Below are positions 42,670 through 51,158 of a stretch of 64,000 nt of DNA, one piece after another. The DNA lies in the NCBI RefSeq assembly GCF_030440555.1, contig NZ_CP047118.1:1426001-1490000 (forward strand), given 5' to 3'. Within the stretch, counting starts at the first letter, position 1; each line of letters starts with the position of its first letter. The translations under genes and the position numbers were made by a program. The notes below the pieces were generated by a model. It searched no databases, was not told the DNA's origin, and saw only the letters and a list, made by a program, of their open reading frames with translations. Origin of the DNA: Corynebacterium caspium DSM 44850. Its GTDB lineage: Bacteria > Actinomycetota > Actinomycetes > Mycobacteriales > Mycobacteriaceae.

Positions 42670-44091
42670 ATGTCTGATCTTTCTACTACCGCTGGCAAAC
42701 TTGCCTTCTTGCAGAGTCGTCTCGCAGAGGCGCAACAGCCCCTTGGCACCGCATCGGCCACTCGGGCACTAGTCACGCAGCTGGTGGATGAAGGCTCATT
42801 CATTGAGGTAGACGCCCTGGCTAAACATCGGGTATCCGATATTGACCCCAAACCCGCAACCGATGGCATTATCGCAGGTTACGGCACTATCGACGGCCGT
42901 AAAATCTGCGTATTTGCCCAAGATCCCAGCATCTTTGAAGGCCGCTTAGGGGAAGTCAGCGGAGAAAAAATCCTCAAGATGCAACAGTTGGCGCTCAAAA
43001 CTGGGGTACCCCTAGTAGGCATTTATGCCGGGCTCGGCGCCCGCGCCAGCGAAGGGGTAGGAGCACTAGCTTTCTACACCGCCATCCAAGCCGGATTCGC
43101 CCAAGCCTCCGGGGTAATCCCCCAGCTGGCAATCATCGCCGGCGAACTCGAAGGCCCCAACGCCTTACTCCCCCAGTGTGCAGACTTTTTAATCGGCCCC
43201 AGCAACCACGCCCACCTCCAAGTGGAATCCGCGGCAGCAGGGGTACAAGCCGCTCGCAAACTACTGCACTACCTGCCAGCTAATAACCGCGCAGAAGCCC
43301 CGCGTCCGGTACAAGACCGGCTTGCTGGGGCGGCAGACACTTGGATTCGGGAAGCTGATAAAGCTCTAGATGCAGCGATTCCTGACGATCCCACCTCCGC
43401 TCTCCCTGTGCAGAAAATTTTGGACACCTTGGTCGACGAAAATTCTTGGCTGGAGCTACAGCCAGGAACTGGCGCCGGGATGCTCGCTGGGCTAGCGCGA
43501 ATCGAAGGCCGCGTAGTTGGAGTATTGGCCAATACCGGGCTCTTGACGGCATCGGGAATGCGCAAGGCAGCTCGTCTGGTGCGCACTTGTGATGCTTTTA
43601 GTATTCCGATGTTATCGCTGGTAGATGCGCCAGATTTTGATACCTCTGCGGCTGCGACCGTGCAAGCAGCTGGCCAGTTAGCTTTCGCTATGGCTGAAGC
43701 TAGCGTCGGCAAATTAGCGGTAGTTTTACGCCACGCCATGGGTGCTGGCTACACCGTTATGGGCGCCAAAAATTTAGGCACTGACCTAGTATTTGCCTGG
43801 CCCACCGCCGAAATTGCGGCCATGACTGGTGCCCAAGCGGTACCCAGCATTAATGCTGCACAGTTAGCAAAGGCCGAGCGTCGCGGCAAGGATGTGGCGG
43901 CCTTGCGCACCCAGCTTGAACAAGATTATGACGCCACCCAACTTACTCCTTATGCTGCGGCAGAACGCGGGCTAGTGGATGCCGTAATCATGCCCGCCCA
44001 GACCCGTGGCCAGCTGGTTGAAGGCCTGCGCTTGGTAGACCGTAAAGTGATCTACGGACCAGCCAAGAAGCTCGGCAATATCCAGCTGTAG
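42670..44091 (+). CDS. dtsR2: Acyl-CoA carboxylase carboxyltransferase DtsR2/AccD2
   Basis: The 473-residue second carboxyltransferase has DGIIAGYGTIDGRKICVFAQ, a degenerate middle with GLGARASEGVGALAFYTAIQ, VVLRHAMGAGYTVMGAKNLG, and ends YGPAKKLGNIQL. It is shorter than DtsR1 by about 50 residues, mainly in the middle. In C. glutamicum DtsR2 is one of two extra subunits needed with AccD3 for mycolic-acid-related long-chain acyl-CoA carboxylation. The start ATG 42670 is chosen. A TTG three codons upstream lies closer to the GGAG. Exact motif copy at 43407-43417 encodes Val-Gln-Lys. Confidence 0.92.
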   Translation: MSDLSTTAGKLAFLQSRLAEAQQPLGTASATRALVTQLVDEGSFIEVDALAKHRVSDIDPKPATDGIIAGYGTIDGRKICVFAQDPSIFEGRLGEVSGEKILKMQQLALKTGVPLVGIYAGLGARASEGVGALAFYTAIQAGFAQASGVIPQLAIIAGELEGPNALLPQCADFLIGPSNHAHLQVESAAAGVQAARKLLHYLPANNRAEAPRPVQDRLAGAADTWIREADKALDAAIPDDPTSALPVQKILDTLVDENSWLELQPGTGAGMLAGLARIEGRVVGVLANTGLLTASGMRKAARLVRTCDAFSIPMLSLVDAPDFDTSAAATVQAAGQLAFAMAEASVGKLAVVLRHAMGAGYTVMGAKNLGTDLVFAWPTAEIAAMTGAQAVPSINAAQLAKAERRGKDVAALRTQLEQDYDATQLTPYAAAERGLVDAVIMPAQTRGQLVEGLRLVDRKVIYGPAKKLGNIQL

Positions 44092-44101
44092 GAGTGACGC
44101 T

Positions 44102-44287
44102 GTGGCAGACTATTTATTTCGCGTGGTGCGCGGCAATCCGGATGAAACCGAGATGGCCGCAATTCAGCTGGCTTTGGAGCTAAAACTCAAAGAGGCGACA
44201 GACGCCCAAACCGCCGAACGCAATGCTTATGGAACCCCGCTGGAGCATTTCAACAGCGCCGCTTTCCGCAGCATCACCTATTTTTGA
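44102..44287 (+). CDS. accE: Acyl-CoA carboxylase epsilon subunit AccE
   Basis: The 61-residue protein contains FRVVRGNPDETEMAAIQLAL, the AccE signature, followed by a helical stretch. A clear GGAG precedes the GTG start, ten bases after dtsR2. Epsilon subunits bind between the biotinylated alpha and carboxyltransferase beta subunits and raise activity. It is shorter than mycobacterial AccE and lacks a long disordered N-terminus, as in corynebacteria. maf follows seven bases later on the same strand. Confidence 0.85.
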   Translation: MADYLFRVVRGNPDETEMAAIQLALELKLKEATDAQTAERNAYGTPLEHFNSAAFRSITYF

Positions 44288-44294
44288 GAAGATC

Positions 44295-44888
44295 ATGCAG
44301 CTAATTCTGGCCTCCCAATCCCCCTCTCGCCGAGCCGTGCTACGCGCCGCCGGCGTGGAACCCGTGGTGCGCCCGGCCAATATTGACGAAACCGCCCTCC
44401 TCGCATCCCTAACCACAGCCAGCCCGGCAGATAAAGTGCGCGCCCTGGCTAAAGCCAAAGCTCAGGCAGTGGGCAGCGAACCTGGCAGCATTACCGTCGG
44501 CTGCGATTCCATGTTGCTTATCGATGGCCAGCTCCAAGGCAAACCGCATACCCAGGAAGCAGCCGTAGAACGTTGGCGGGCCCAACGCGGGCGGCAAGCT
44601 ACCTTGCTAACCGGCCATTGGCTGCTGTGGGAGGGCGGCTCATATGGGGAAACTACCAGTACTGAGATATTTTTCGCCCCGGCTACTGATGCAGATATTT
44701 ATGCTTATGCGGAAACTGGCGAACCACTAGAATGCGCTGGCGCCTTTACTTTAGAGGCCCTCGGTGGGTGGTTTGTGGAGCGGATCGAAGGGGATCCATC
44801 GAGTGTAATTGGGATTTCTTTGCCACTTTTAAGACGCGTCTTAAATGAGCATGTGGGGATAAATATCAGCGATTTGTGGCAGCGCTAG
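44295..44888 (+). CDS. maf: Maf-like nucleotide pyrophosphatase
   Basis: The 197-residue Maf/HAM1-related enzyme hydrolyses noncanonical or excess nucleoside triphosphates to monophosphates. The N-terminal signature ILASQSPSRRAVLRAAG, the GCDSMLLIDG segment and GDPSSVIGISLPLL match the family. The usual ADT triad reads CDS here, with the key Asp retained. The ATG at 44295 is chosen. It is cotranscribed with accE, the usual arrangement in Actinomycetota. Confidence 0.9.
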   Translation: MQLILASQSPSRRAVLRAAGVEPVVRPANIDETALLASLTTASPADKVRALAKAKAQAVGSEPGSITVGCDSMLLIDGQLQGKPHTQEAAVERWRAQRGRQATLLTGHWLLWEGGSYGETTSTEIFFAPATDADIYAYAETGEPLECAGAFTLEALGGWFVERIEGDPSSVIGISLPLLRRVLNEHVGINISDLWQR

Positions 44889-44902
44889 CTAAGGTGGGCC
44901 CC

Positions 44903-45313
44903 ATGGATATAAATGATCTCATGGCTCCCCCACCGATTCAGTTGCCTGCTGATCCCGCCGCAGAGCTGGACCCGACCCTGACCTCCACTGCCTTTTTGCA
45001 CCCAGAAAGCCCCCTAGTGTGGGCTACCCGCGCCGAGGCCGCCTTAGCAGCAGCTACTAGCGATGAAACCAAATTGGTAGCTTATGCGGCCGCCCGGACT
45101 GGTTATCACCGCAGTTTGGATCGTCTGCGCGCCAATGGTTGGAAAGGTTGGGGCCCAATTCCGTGGGAGCACCCTGCCAACCAGCCGGTATTGCGCGCCA
45201 TCGCCGCCCTGGCACGTGCTGCGGCATTAATTGGCGAAACGCATGAATATGATCGTTGCCGCCAGATGCTTTCCGATGCAGATCCGGCAAGTGTGGCCCG
45301 CCTGCTGGATTAA
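44903..45313 (+). CDS. DUF3151 family protein
   Basis: The 136-residue helical protein has FLHPESPLVWATRAEAALAA, YAAARTGYHRSLDRLR and a WKGWGPIPWEHPANQ motif typical of DUF3151. The family is conserved in Actinomycetota and of unknown function. AAGGTGG lies six bases before the ATG. It follows maf by 14 bases and may end the carboxylase operon. The frame ends in GC-rich intergenic DNA. Confidence 0.85.
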   Translation: MDINDLMAPPPIQLPADPAAELDPTLTSTAFLHPESPLVWATRAEAALAAATSDETKLVAYAAARTGYHRSLDRLRANGWKGWGPIPWEHPANQPVLRAIAALARAAALIGETHEYDRCRQMLSDADPASVARLLD

Positions 45314-45429
45314 CAGCAGCGCGAGCTCCGCCAGCGCGAGCCGCACCCGCGCCGGCGCCCGGTGCGCAGCACGGCAGCACGGCAGCGCCCGCTCCCGCAC
45401 TACCGGCACCACCGGCACCGTCCGCGAAC
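45314..45429. other. GC-rich low-complexity intergenic segment
   Basis: The 116 bases between convergent genes are strongly GC-rich with CAGCGCGAGC-type and GGCACCACC-type near-repeats (GCACGGCAGCACGGCAGC). No clear terminator with a T-run is seen. Similar stretches occur at 12.8, 29.9 and 49.6 kb. Confidence 0.7.
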
Positions 45430-46476
45430 TTATTTGATACGAGAAATAGCTTCGCGAGCTACCTTTTCTTGGATCCCCATGTCGAGCTCTGAGGTGAAGC
45501 CCACGCAGGAGCAGTTGATTTCACCTAGCACATAGGTATCGCTGCCATCGGGAGCGGTGTCTAGCATGAAATCGGCGGTCCAGATTAGCGGGATGTTATC
45601 GCCACCAAGGTTTTCGGCGATTATCGGACGGGCCTGGTTGAACATTTCAACTAGTTCTGGCCATTCTTCGGGGGTGCCGTATTTGTATTCTGCGCCGGAG
45701 AAAAGCGTGGCGGAGAAGTTATCGCCACCAGCGGCTGGTTTCTTGTGCACAATAAATACTGGGTCCGGGCCTACTAGAAGGATCCGGATTTCACCTTCCA
45801 CGATGCGCGGCATAAAGCGCATGTCTACGAGCATGCCGTTATCGCCAACGATGTACTGCTCGCAGAATTTAAGGAATTCCCCGAGGGTGAATTCTTCAGT
45901 GTGATTATCTACTGCTTCGGTACATTTGAGCACAGTATCTAAGGGCAAGGCGGTGCCAGGTTCTACAGCGGCAGCTAATTCGGGGTCCGCAATCCGGACG
46001 CGCCAAATGCCTTCGCCGGTGGAACCACGGTTTTGTTTGAGGACGCGTTCCCCGTAGCTCAAGGAGGTCGGGAAGGTCTTGTGGAATTCCTCGACCTCGT
46101 AATAAGCGTGGGTATCGCTGGGCACCAAGGAGGTATCCTTTAGTTTTACTAGAGCATCTTTGGCTCCGTATTCCATCATTTCCTCTGGCGTGGCCATGCC
46201 CACTAGGCCGGCATCAGAAAGCTTGGTTAGCAGTTCGAAATAACCTTTTTCGCCGCCAGGGATACTGCCCGGATTTACGCGGGAGATATATCCGTCGAAA
46301 TTCTGGGAGATATAATCAAAAAGTGCCTCTGACCACTCTGGACGGTAGTAGACAACTTCGGATTTCCAGCCTTCGTTGCGGATGGCATTAACGATTGGCA
46401 TGGTGTCTTTGCGGTGGCCGTCGAAATATTTATCGGAGCCCCCTTCGACTTCAAATACGACTATTGCTTTATGCAC
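45430..46476 (-). CDS. Cj0069 family ATP-grasp-like protein
   Basis: The 348-residue protein begins with a VHKAIVVFEVEGGSDKYF segment and has an ATP-grasp-like pattern further on: VLKQNRGSTGEGIWRV (glycine-rich loop), a Lys-rich lid area and EINCSCVGFTSELDMG near the C-terminus. It matches the Cj0069 family named from Campylobacter. The substrate is unknown, likely a ligase using ATP and a carboxylate. The GTG at 46476 has AAGGGA seven bases upstream. It is divergent from sseA. Confidence 0.75.
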   Translation of the reverse strand: MHKAIVVFEVEGGSDKYFDGHRKDTMPIVNAIRNEGWKSEVVYYRPEWSEALFDYISQNFDGYISRVNPGSIPGGEKGYFELLTKLSDAGLVGMATPEEMMEYGAKDALVKLKDTSLVPSDTHAYYEVEEFHKTFPTSLSYGERVLKQNRGSTGEGIWRVRIADPELAAAVEPGTALPLDTVLKCTEAVDNHTEEFTLGEFLKFCEQYIVGDNGMLVDMRFMPRIVEGEIRILLVGPDPVFIVHKKPAAGGDNFSATLFSGAEYKYGTPEEWPELVEMFNQARPIIAENLGGDNIPLIWTADFMLDTAPDGSDTYVLGEINCSCVGFTSELDMGIQEKVAREAISRIK

Positions 46477-46717
46477 CAAGACGTCCCTTCTGTTATGTGG
46501 CGGCCACGGAATCGGGCCCCAAATAAAAACTAAACCACACTGCGCCAGAATGCGCACACCATAGGAGCAGTTGTGATTAAGCTCACATTAAGGGTTCCTG
46601 AGGATTTTTTTCGATTTGGGTGGCTATTGTAGTTATGTTATCAATCCCAGGATTAATGTCTGTGAATCCACGAGCTTTCTTGAGCTTCATTTAGAGTCCT
46701 TAAAGAAAGGCTTAAAT

Positions 46718-47599
46718 ATGCCTGTCCCCTTTGACCCCTACCCGGCGTTTCAGGATTTTTCCCATCCCGAAAAGCTAGTTTCTCCCGACTGGCTTTCTGC
46801 ACACTTAGGCACGCCGGGACTACGGGTGGTGGAATCAGATGAGGATTCTTTGCTCTATGACATCGGACATATCCCCGGTGCAGTGCGTATTGACTGGCAG
46901 CGCGACCTCAACGATCCCATCAAACGCGACTTTATCGACGGCACCGCTTTTGCCAAACTCATGAGTGATAAAGGAATCAGCCGCGATGACACCGTAGTAA
47001 TATATGGAGACCAAAATAACTGGTGGGCGATGTACACCATGTGGGTATTCACCCTCTTTGGGCATCCCGATGTCCGGATCCTAAACGGCGGTCGCTCCGG
47101 CTGGATGGCCGAGGAACGCGATACCTCTTTCGTAGTCCCCAATTACCCCCCGACCGATTATCCCGTAGTAGAGCGCGACGACCTCACGCACCGGGTTTTC
47201 GTACCGGAGGTTGCCGCGGCATCGCGCTCTCAATCAGCCACCATTTACGATGTGCGCCCCTTCACATATTTCAGCGGTGAGCAGCGCCTCACTGGTACCT
47301 TTTCAGAAAAGGTTGCCACTCGCCACGGGCATATCCCCAATGCCATCAACGATGACTGGTCTAAATCGGTGCGCGTCAATGGCACCTTGCGCACGCGTAA
47401 AGAAATGGAAACCATCACCTATCGGCTAGATCACGACACCCCTGTGATCACCTACTGTGAATTAGGGCAACGCGCTGCCGGAGCTTGGTTCGTTTTGACC
47501 TATATGCTGGGCTTTGAAAATGTGCGACTCTACGATGGTTCCTGGGCAGAATGGGGCACCGCCGTGGGCATGCCTATCGAGGTCGGATCGGATATCTAA
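46718..47599 (+). CDS. sseA: Thiosulfate sulfurtransferase SseA
   Basis: The 293-residue protein has two rhodanese domains. The N-terminal, inactive-type domain is followed by the C-terminal domain with the active-site loop YCELGQRAAGAWF, giving Cys in a CxLGxR loop like mycobacterial SseA. It would transfer sulfane sulfur to thiols or cyanide in the cytoplasm. The ATG at 46718 has AGAAAGG upstream. An earlier in-frame start gives extra residues unlike the family. A TTTCTGCACA copy lies at 46794-46803. It precedes accBC, the order seen in corynebacteria. Confidence 0.9.
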   Translation: MPVPFDPYPAFQDFSHPEKLVSPDWLSAHLGTPGLRVVESDEDSLLYDIGHIPGAVRIDWQRDLNDPIKRDFIDGTAFAKLMSDKGISRDDTVVIYGDQNNWWAMYTMWVFTLFGHPDVRILNGGRSGWMAEERDTSFVVPNYPPTDYPVVERDDLTHRVFVPEVAAASRSQSATIYDVRPFTYFSGEQRLTGTFSEKVATRHGHIPNAINDDWSKSVRVNGTLRTRKEMETITYRLDHDTPVITYCELGQRAAGAWFVLTYMLGFENVRLYDGSWAEWGTAVGMPIEVGSDI

Positions 47600-47807
47600 A
47601 ACGACGCTTGCAAGACGTTATTATGGTGGTTTAACCCTTCGTCGATAATTTTGTACATGGCTCTTACCAGCAGTTTTGTAACTAAACTAATAATAGGGCT
47701 CTAAATGTCGATATACAGCGTGTACCATATGACCCAGATAAGTTACGGAACCGTCAGTTAGGCTTTTCCGGAGCCCGTTTTAACGATTCGAGCAGGAGAT
47801 TATTCCA

Positions 47808-49595
47808 GTGATAGGACAAGCCCGAAAGATCACGAAAGTCCTGGTGGCTAATCGCGGTGAAATCGCAGTGCGAATTATTCGCGCCACCAAAGACGCTGGT
47901 ATTGCGTCCGTAGCAGTTTATGCCGAACCGGATGCCGAAGCTCCCTATGTGACCATGGCTGATGAAGCCTTCTCACTCGGCGGTTCCACAGCTGGCGAAA
48001 CATACCTTAATATCCCCAAAATATTGGATGCGGCCGCCAAATCCGGGGCCGACGCCATCCACCCTGGCTATGGATTCCTAGCAGAGAACGCAGAATTCGC
48101 CCAAGCTGTTATCGACGCCGGCATTATTTGGATCGGCCCCCCACCTAAAGCCATTGCAGAACTAGGCGATAAAGTAATAGCGCGCCACATCGCAGAGCGC
48201 GCCGAAGCCCCCATGGTGCCCGGCACCAAAGAGCCAGTGCCCAGCCCCGCAGAAGCTATTGCCTTTGCTAAAGAATACGGCCTCCCTATTGCTATTAAGG
48301 CAGCTTATGGCGGCGGTGGACGCGGCATGAAAGTGGCCTATAAGCTCGAAGAAGTAGCCGAATTATTTGAATCTGCCACCCGCGAAGCTCTGGCAGCTTT
48401 CGGTCGCGGCGAATGCTTCGTGGAACGCTACCTCGATAAGGCCCGCCACGTTGAAGCACAAGTATTAGCTGACCAACACGGCAATGTCATCGTTGCTGGG
48501 ACCCGCGATTGCTCTGTGCAGAGACGCTTCCAAAAACTAGTAGAAGAAGCTCCGGCACCTTTCTTAACTGCTGAGCAGCGCGAAATTATCCATACCTCAG
48601 CCAAGCGGATTTGCCGTGAAGCCGGCTACTACGGGGCTGGTACCGTCGAATATTTAGTTTCCCATGATGGCCTAATCTCCTTCCTGGAAGTTAATACCCG
48701 CCTCCAAGTGGAGCATCCGGTCACTGAAATCACCACCGGCTTGGACTTGGTGCGCGAACAATTCCGGATTGCAGAGGGCGAAAAACTGCGATTTAGCACC
48801 GATCCCACTCCTCGCGGACACGCTTTTGAATTCCGCATTAACGGCGAAGATGCAGCACTGAACTTCATGCCCAGCCCTGGCGCTATTAGCACCTATCACG
48901 AGCCATCTGGCCCCGGAGTTCGCGTGGATTCTGGGGTGCGCGAAGGTTCAGTAATAGGCGGCCAATTCGATTCCATGCTCTGCAAACTCATCGTGCTTGG
49001 CGAAGACCGCAACGAAGCGCTAGCACGCGCCCGCCGCGCCTTAGATGAATACGTTATCGAAGGCCTGCCCACCGTGCTACCTTTCCACCGCCACATCGTC
49101 AGCAACCCAGCTTTTGTGGGCACCGATACCGGCTTTGACATGTACACCACCTGGATCGAAAACGAGTGGGATAACCCCCTCGAACCCTTCCAAGACGAAT
49201 CCGAAGCTCCCGAAGCCCCCGAAAGCTCGCATAAGGTAGTAGTTGAAGTCAACGGACGACGCGTCGAAATCGCGCTCCCGCAACACCTCTCCTTTGGTGC
49301 CCTTGGTTCCCTTGGAGCTGCCGCGACCACCCGCCGTAAATTCCGCAAGCGCCGCAAAGGCGGAGGTGCTGCAGCCACTAGCGGCGATGCCGTGCTCTCC
49401 CCCATGCAAGGCACCGTAATCAAAGTAAATATTGCCGAAGGTGCCGAAGTAGCCGAGGGCGATGTTTTGCTAATCCTGGAAGCCATGAAGATGGAAAATC
49501 CCGTAAAGGCCCATAAGTCCGGCACAGTTACAGGGCTTTCGCTAGCAGCTGGGGCCGCGGTATCTAAAGGCGACGTCCTCCTAGAGATCAAATAG
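47808..49595 (+). CDS. accBC: Biotinylated acyl-CoA carboxylase alpha subunit AccBC
   Basis: The 595-residue fusion has an N-terminal biotin carboxylase ([26 protein letters not shown] loop; [16 protein letters not shown]) and a C-terminal biotin carboxyl carrier domain with EAMKM, biotinylated Lys561. A linker rich in Arg and Gly separates the two. It works with DtsR1, DtsR2 and the epsilon subunits. A GTG start has CAGGAG upstream. It is 208 bases downstream of sseA, and the interval contains an imperfect dyad AAGTTACGG/CCGTCAGTT near 47745. Confidence 0.95.
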   Translation: MIGQARKITKVLVANRGEIAVRIIRATKDAGIASVAVYAEPDAEAPYVTMADEAFSLGGSTAGETYLNIPKILDAAAKSGADAIHPGYGFLAENAEFAQAVIDAGIIWIGPPPKAIAELGDKVIARHIAERAEAPMVPGTKEPVPSPAEAIAFAKEYGLPIAIKAAYGGGGRGMKVAYKLEEVAELFESATREALAAFGRGECFVERYLDKARHVEAQVLADQHGNVIVAGTRDCSVQRRFQKLVEEAPAPFLTAEQREIIHTSAKRICREAGYYGAGTVEYLVSHDGLISFLEVNTRLQVEHPVTEITTGLDLVREQFRIAEGEKLRFSTDPTPRGHAFEFRINGEDAALNFMPSPGAISTYHEPSGPGVRVDSGVREGSVIGGQFDSMLCKLIVLGEDRNEALARARRALDEYVIEGLPTVLPFHRHIVSNPAFVGTDTGFDMYTTWIENEWDNPLEPFQDESEAPEAPESSHKVVVEVNGRRVEIALPQHLSFGALGSLGAAATTRRKFRKRRKGGGAAATSGDAVLSPMQGTVIKVNIAEGAEVAEGDVLLILEAMKMENPVKAHKSGTVTGLSLAAGAAVSKGDVLLEIK

Positions 49596-49612
49596 CGCAG
49601 GTTTTCCCTGCC

Positions 49613-49663
49613 AGGTGCGGCGTGCGGCGTAAAACATGCGGCGTGCGGCGGTGTGCCGCACCT
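49613..49663 (+). terminator. accBC terminator-like hairpin with tandem TGCGGCG
   Basis: AGGTGCGGC (49613-49621) pairs with GCCGCACCT (49655-49663). The loop contains TGCGGCG twice (49616-49629), TAAAACA, then TGCGGCG twice again (49637-49650). There is no T-run, so termination is plausible but not certain. Confidence 0.55.
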
Positions 49664-49697
49664 CAGCCCGCACCCGCGCCGCGCCCGCGTCCGCGCG

Positions 49698-50060
49698 CTA
49701 CCCGCGCGCGGCCTGCTTAAAAACGGGGAGGGTATCTGCGGAGTACGCGGCGCGCATTAAAAGCAGCAACCCGCCCAGCACCAGCACCCCTACCGCTAGC
49801 TGGACAGTAGCCCCCAGGAAAAGAACCTTAAAGCCTGCCAATAAAATTCCTGTACAGAGGAAGATTAGGCTGGTGGCAATATTTAAGCACTGCTTATCTT
49901 TGTAGCCTCGATACAGGAAAAAACCTGCTATCGCTCCGGCTGCTATAAAAGATGGCTCGAAAAATGGGGAGACCACTGCAAAGGAGGCGAGCACGCACCA
50001 GAGCAGGTGCACTGTGCAGGTGAGCAGTAGCGGTCCTCGCGGCATTTCGCCTCGTGGCAC
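49698..50060 (-). CDS. Small membrane protein of unknown function
   Basis: The 120-residue protein has about four transmembrane helices (roughly residues 12-32, 33-52, 61-80 and 83-108) and a short cytoplasmic loop with RGYKDKQ. No functional motif is visible. The GTG at 50060 has a strong GGAGG site four bases upstream; a frame extending to 50141 would overlap idnD and is unlikely. It lies directly downstream of the idn operon and could be cotranscribed with it. Confidence 0.6.
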   Translation of the reverse strand: MPRGEMPRGPLLLTCTVHLLWCVLASFAVVSPFFEPSFIAAGAIAGFFLYRGYKDKQCLNIATSLIFLCTGILLAGFKVLFLGATVQLAVGVLVLGGLLLLMRAAYSADTLPVFKQAARG

Positions 50061-50130
50061 GTTGCCTCCTTTGCAAATACTTTTAGGTAATAATTTTTTA
50101 TACCATACGTATTTTAGGTAGGTCGATAGG

Positions 50131-51147
50131 CTAGTCCGCAAACCACATATTTAGCGCAACTTTTCCAGAGACTCGGGAATCTCGGGCGGTGGCAAAAGCC
50201 GCGGCGGCATCATCGGCGGCGGTTACGTGGGTGAGTACTGTTTCTAGTTCAGGATGGGCGTTTAGCAGCTCTACGGCGGCGTCCACTTCATCGCGGAAGC
50301 GAAATACCCCTATTAGCGCGGCCTCTTTGGCTATTAGCGGCGCAATATTTAGGGCTCCGTCGCCTCCGGGAACCATGCCGACTTGGATAATTTCTCCACG
50401 CCGCCGCACAGCGCGTATCGCCGCAGAGATAGCGGAAAATACGCCGGCACATTCAAAGACGACATCAAATGATTCATCGGGAATATTTTCGGTGCTGAGG
50501 TCGATGGTGCCGGTGATGCCTAAAGCGGTGGCGCGTTTAAGCGGCCCGGCGGCGATATCGGCGGCCCAAATTTCTGCAGCCCCCGCATATTTAAGCACGC
50601 CTGCTGTTAATAAGCCGATGGGTCCGGCCCCATTTACCAGCACTTTCTTACCTGCTACCCCGGAGGATCGAGAAACTGCGTGCATCGCAACTGCAGTTGG
50701 TTCGGCAAGGACGGCCCGTTCTAAGGAAAGCGTTTCCGGAAGAACGCGGACTTGGTCGTGCCTTAGTAGGAGGTATTCGCTCATGCCACCTTGGGTATGT
50801 GGCCAGGTCGAAGCTGAGCCCAGGTAGGCGCCACCGGGCCACAGGTGGGGGGAGTTTTCCAGGCCAGGTACGGGCTTACCAAAGGTTGCTGGGTGCGGGG
50901 TTACTGGGGTGCCGGGTGCAAAAGTACCGGAGGGGTCTGCTGCTACTATTCCGCTGATTTCATGGCCGGGGATAAGGGGTTCGCGCACTAGGAAGTCGCC
51001 GTTTCGGCCTTCGTAGTAGTAGTGCAGATCCGAGCCGCAAATCCCGGCATAAGCTACTCGGATGAGTACTTCACCGCTGCCGGGGCTGGGGGTAGGTACT
51101 TCTTGGATCCGGAGATCCTCCTTGCCGTGTATTAAAACAGCACGCAT
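50131..51147 (-). CDS. idnD: L-idonate 5-dehydrogenase-like MDR enzyme
   Basis: The 338-residue medium-chain dehydrogenase has the catalytic zinc Cys/His set (AGICGSDLHYYYE; PGHEISG) and the NAD(P) loop NGAGPIGLLTAG. It would oxidise L-idonate to 5-keto-D-gluconate. The structural zinc Cys cluster found in E. coli IdnD is absent: the region reads TPHPATFGKPVPGLENSPHL. The ATG at 51147 is chosen. It lies 11 bases downstream of idnO on the same strand. Confidence 0.82.
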   Translation of the reverse strand: MRAVLIHGKEDLRIQEVPTPSPGSGEVLIRVAYAGICGSDLHYYYEGRNGDFLVREPLIPGHEISGIVAADPSGTFAPGTPVTPHPATFGKPVPGLENSPHLWPGGAYLGSASTWPHTQGGMSEYLLLRHDQVRVLPETLSLERAVLAEPTAVAMHAVSRSSGVAGKKVLVNGAGPIGLLTAGVLKYAGAAEIWAADIAAGPLKRATALGITGTIDLSTENIPDESFDVVFECAGVFSAISAAIRAVRRRGEIIQVGMVPGGDGALNIAPLIAKEAALIGVFRFRDEVDAAVELLNAHPELETVLTHVTAADDAAAAFATARDSRVSGKVALNMWFAD

Positions 51148-51158
51148 TTTGAATTTCC

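Larger units (their letters stand above)
32376..43417. repeat. Cluster of the iterated TGTGCAGAAA motif
   Basis: Exact copies (plus-strand TGTGCAG orientation marked +, CTGCACA marked -): 32376+, 33592+, 34593-, 35872-, 36047+, 36325-, 36863+, 37064+, 37764+, 38823-, 39374-, 39620-, 40028-, 40382-, 40901-, 43407+. Near copies lie at 38037, 38422, 38542, 38604, 39564, 39597 and 40146. Further exact copies outside the cluster are at 79, 4715, 13350, 28521 and 46794. The base before is mostly C and the A-run often continues, so the consensus is CTGTGCAGAAAA. Copies are read in three codon frames (Cys-Ala-Glu, Leu-Cys-Arg, Val-Gln-Lys) and in both gene directions. Confidence 0.85.

Noticed and set aside
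49698-50141. Extension of the small membrane protein to 50,141
   Set aside because: The extra residues would overlap idnD, and the GTG at 50,060 has a strong ribosome site.
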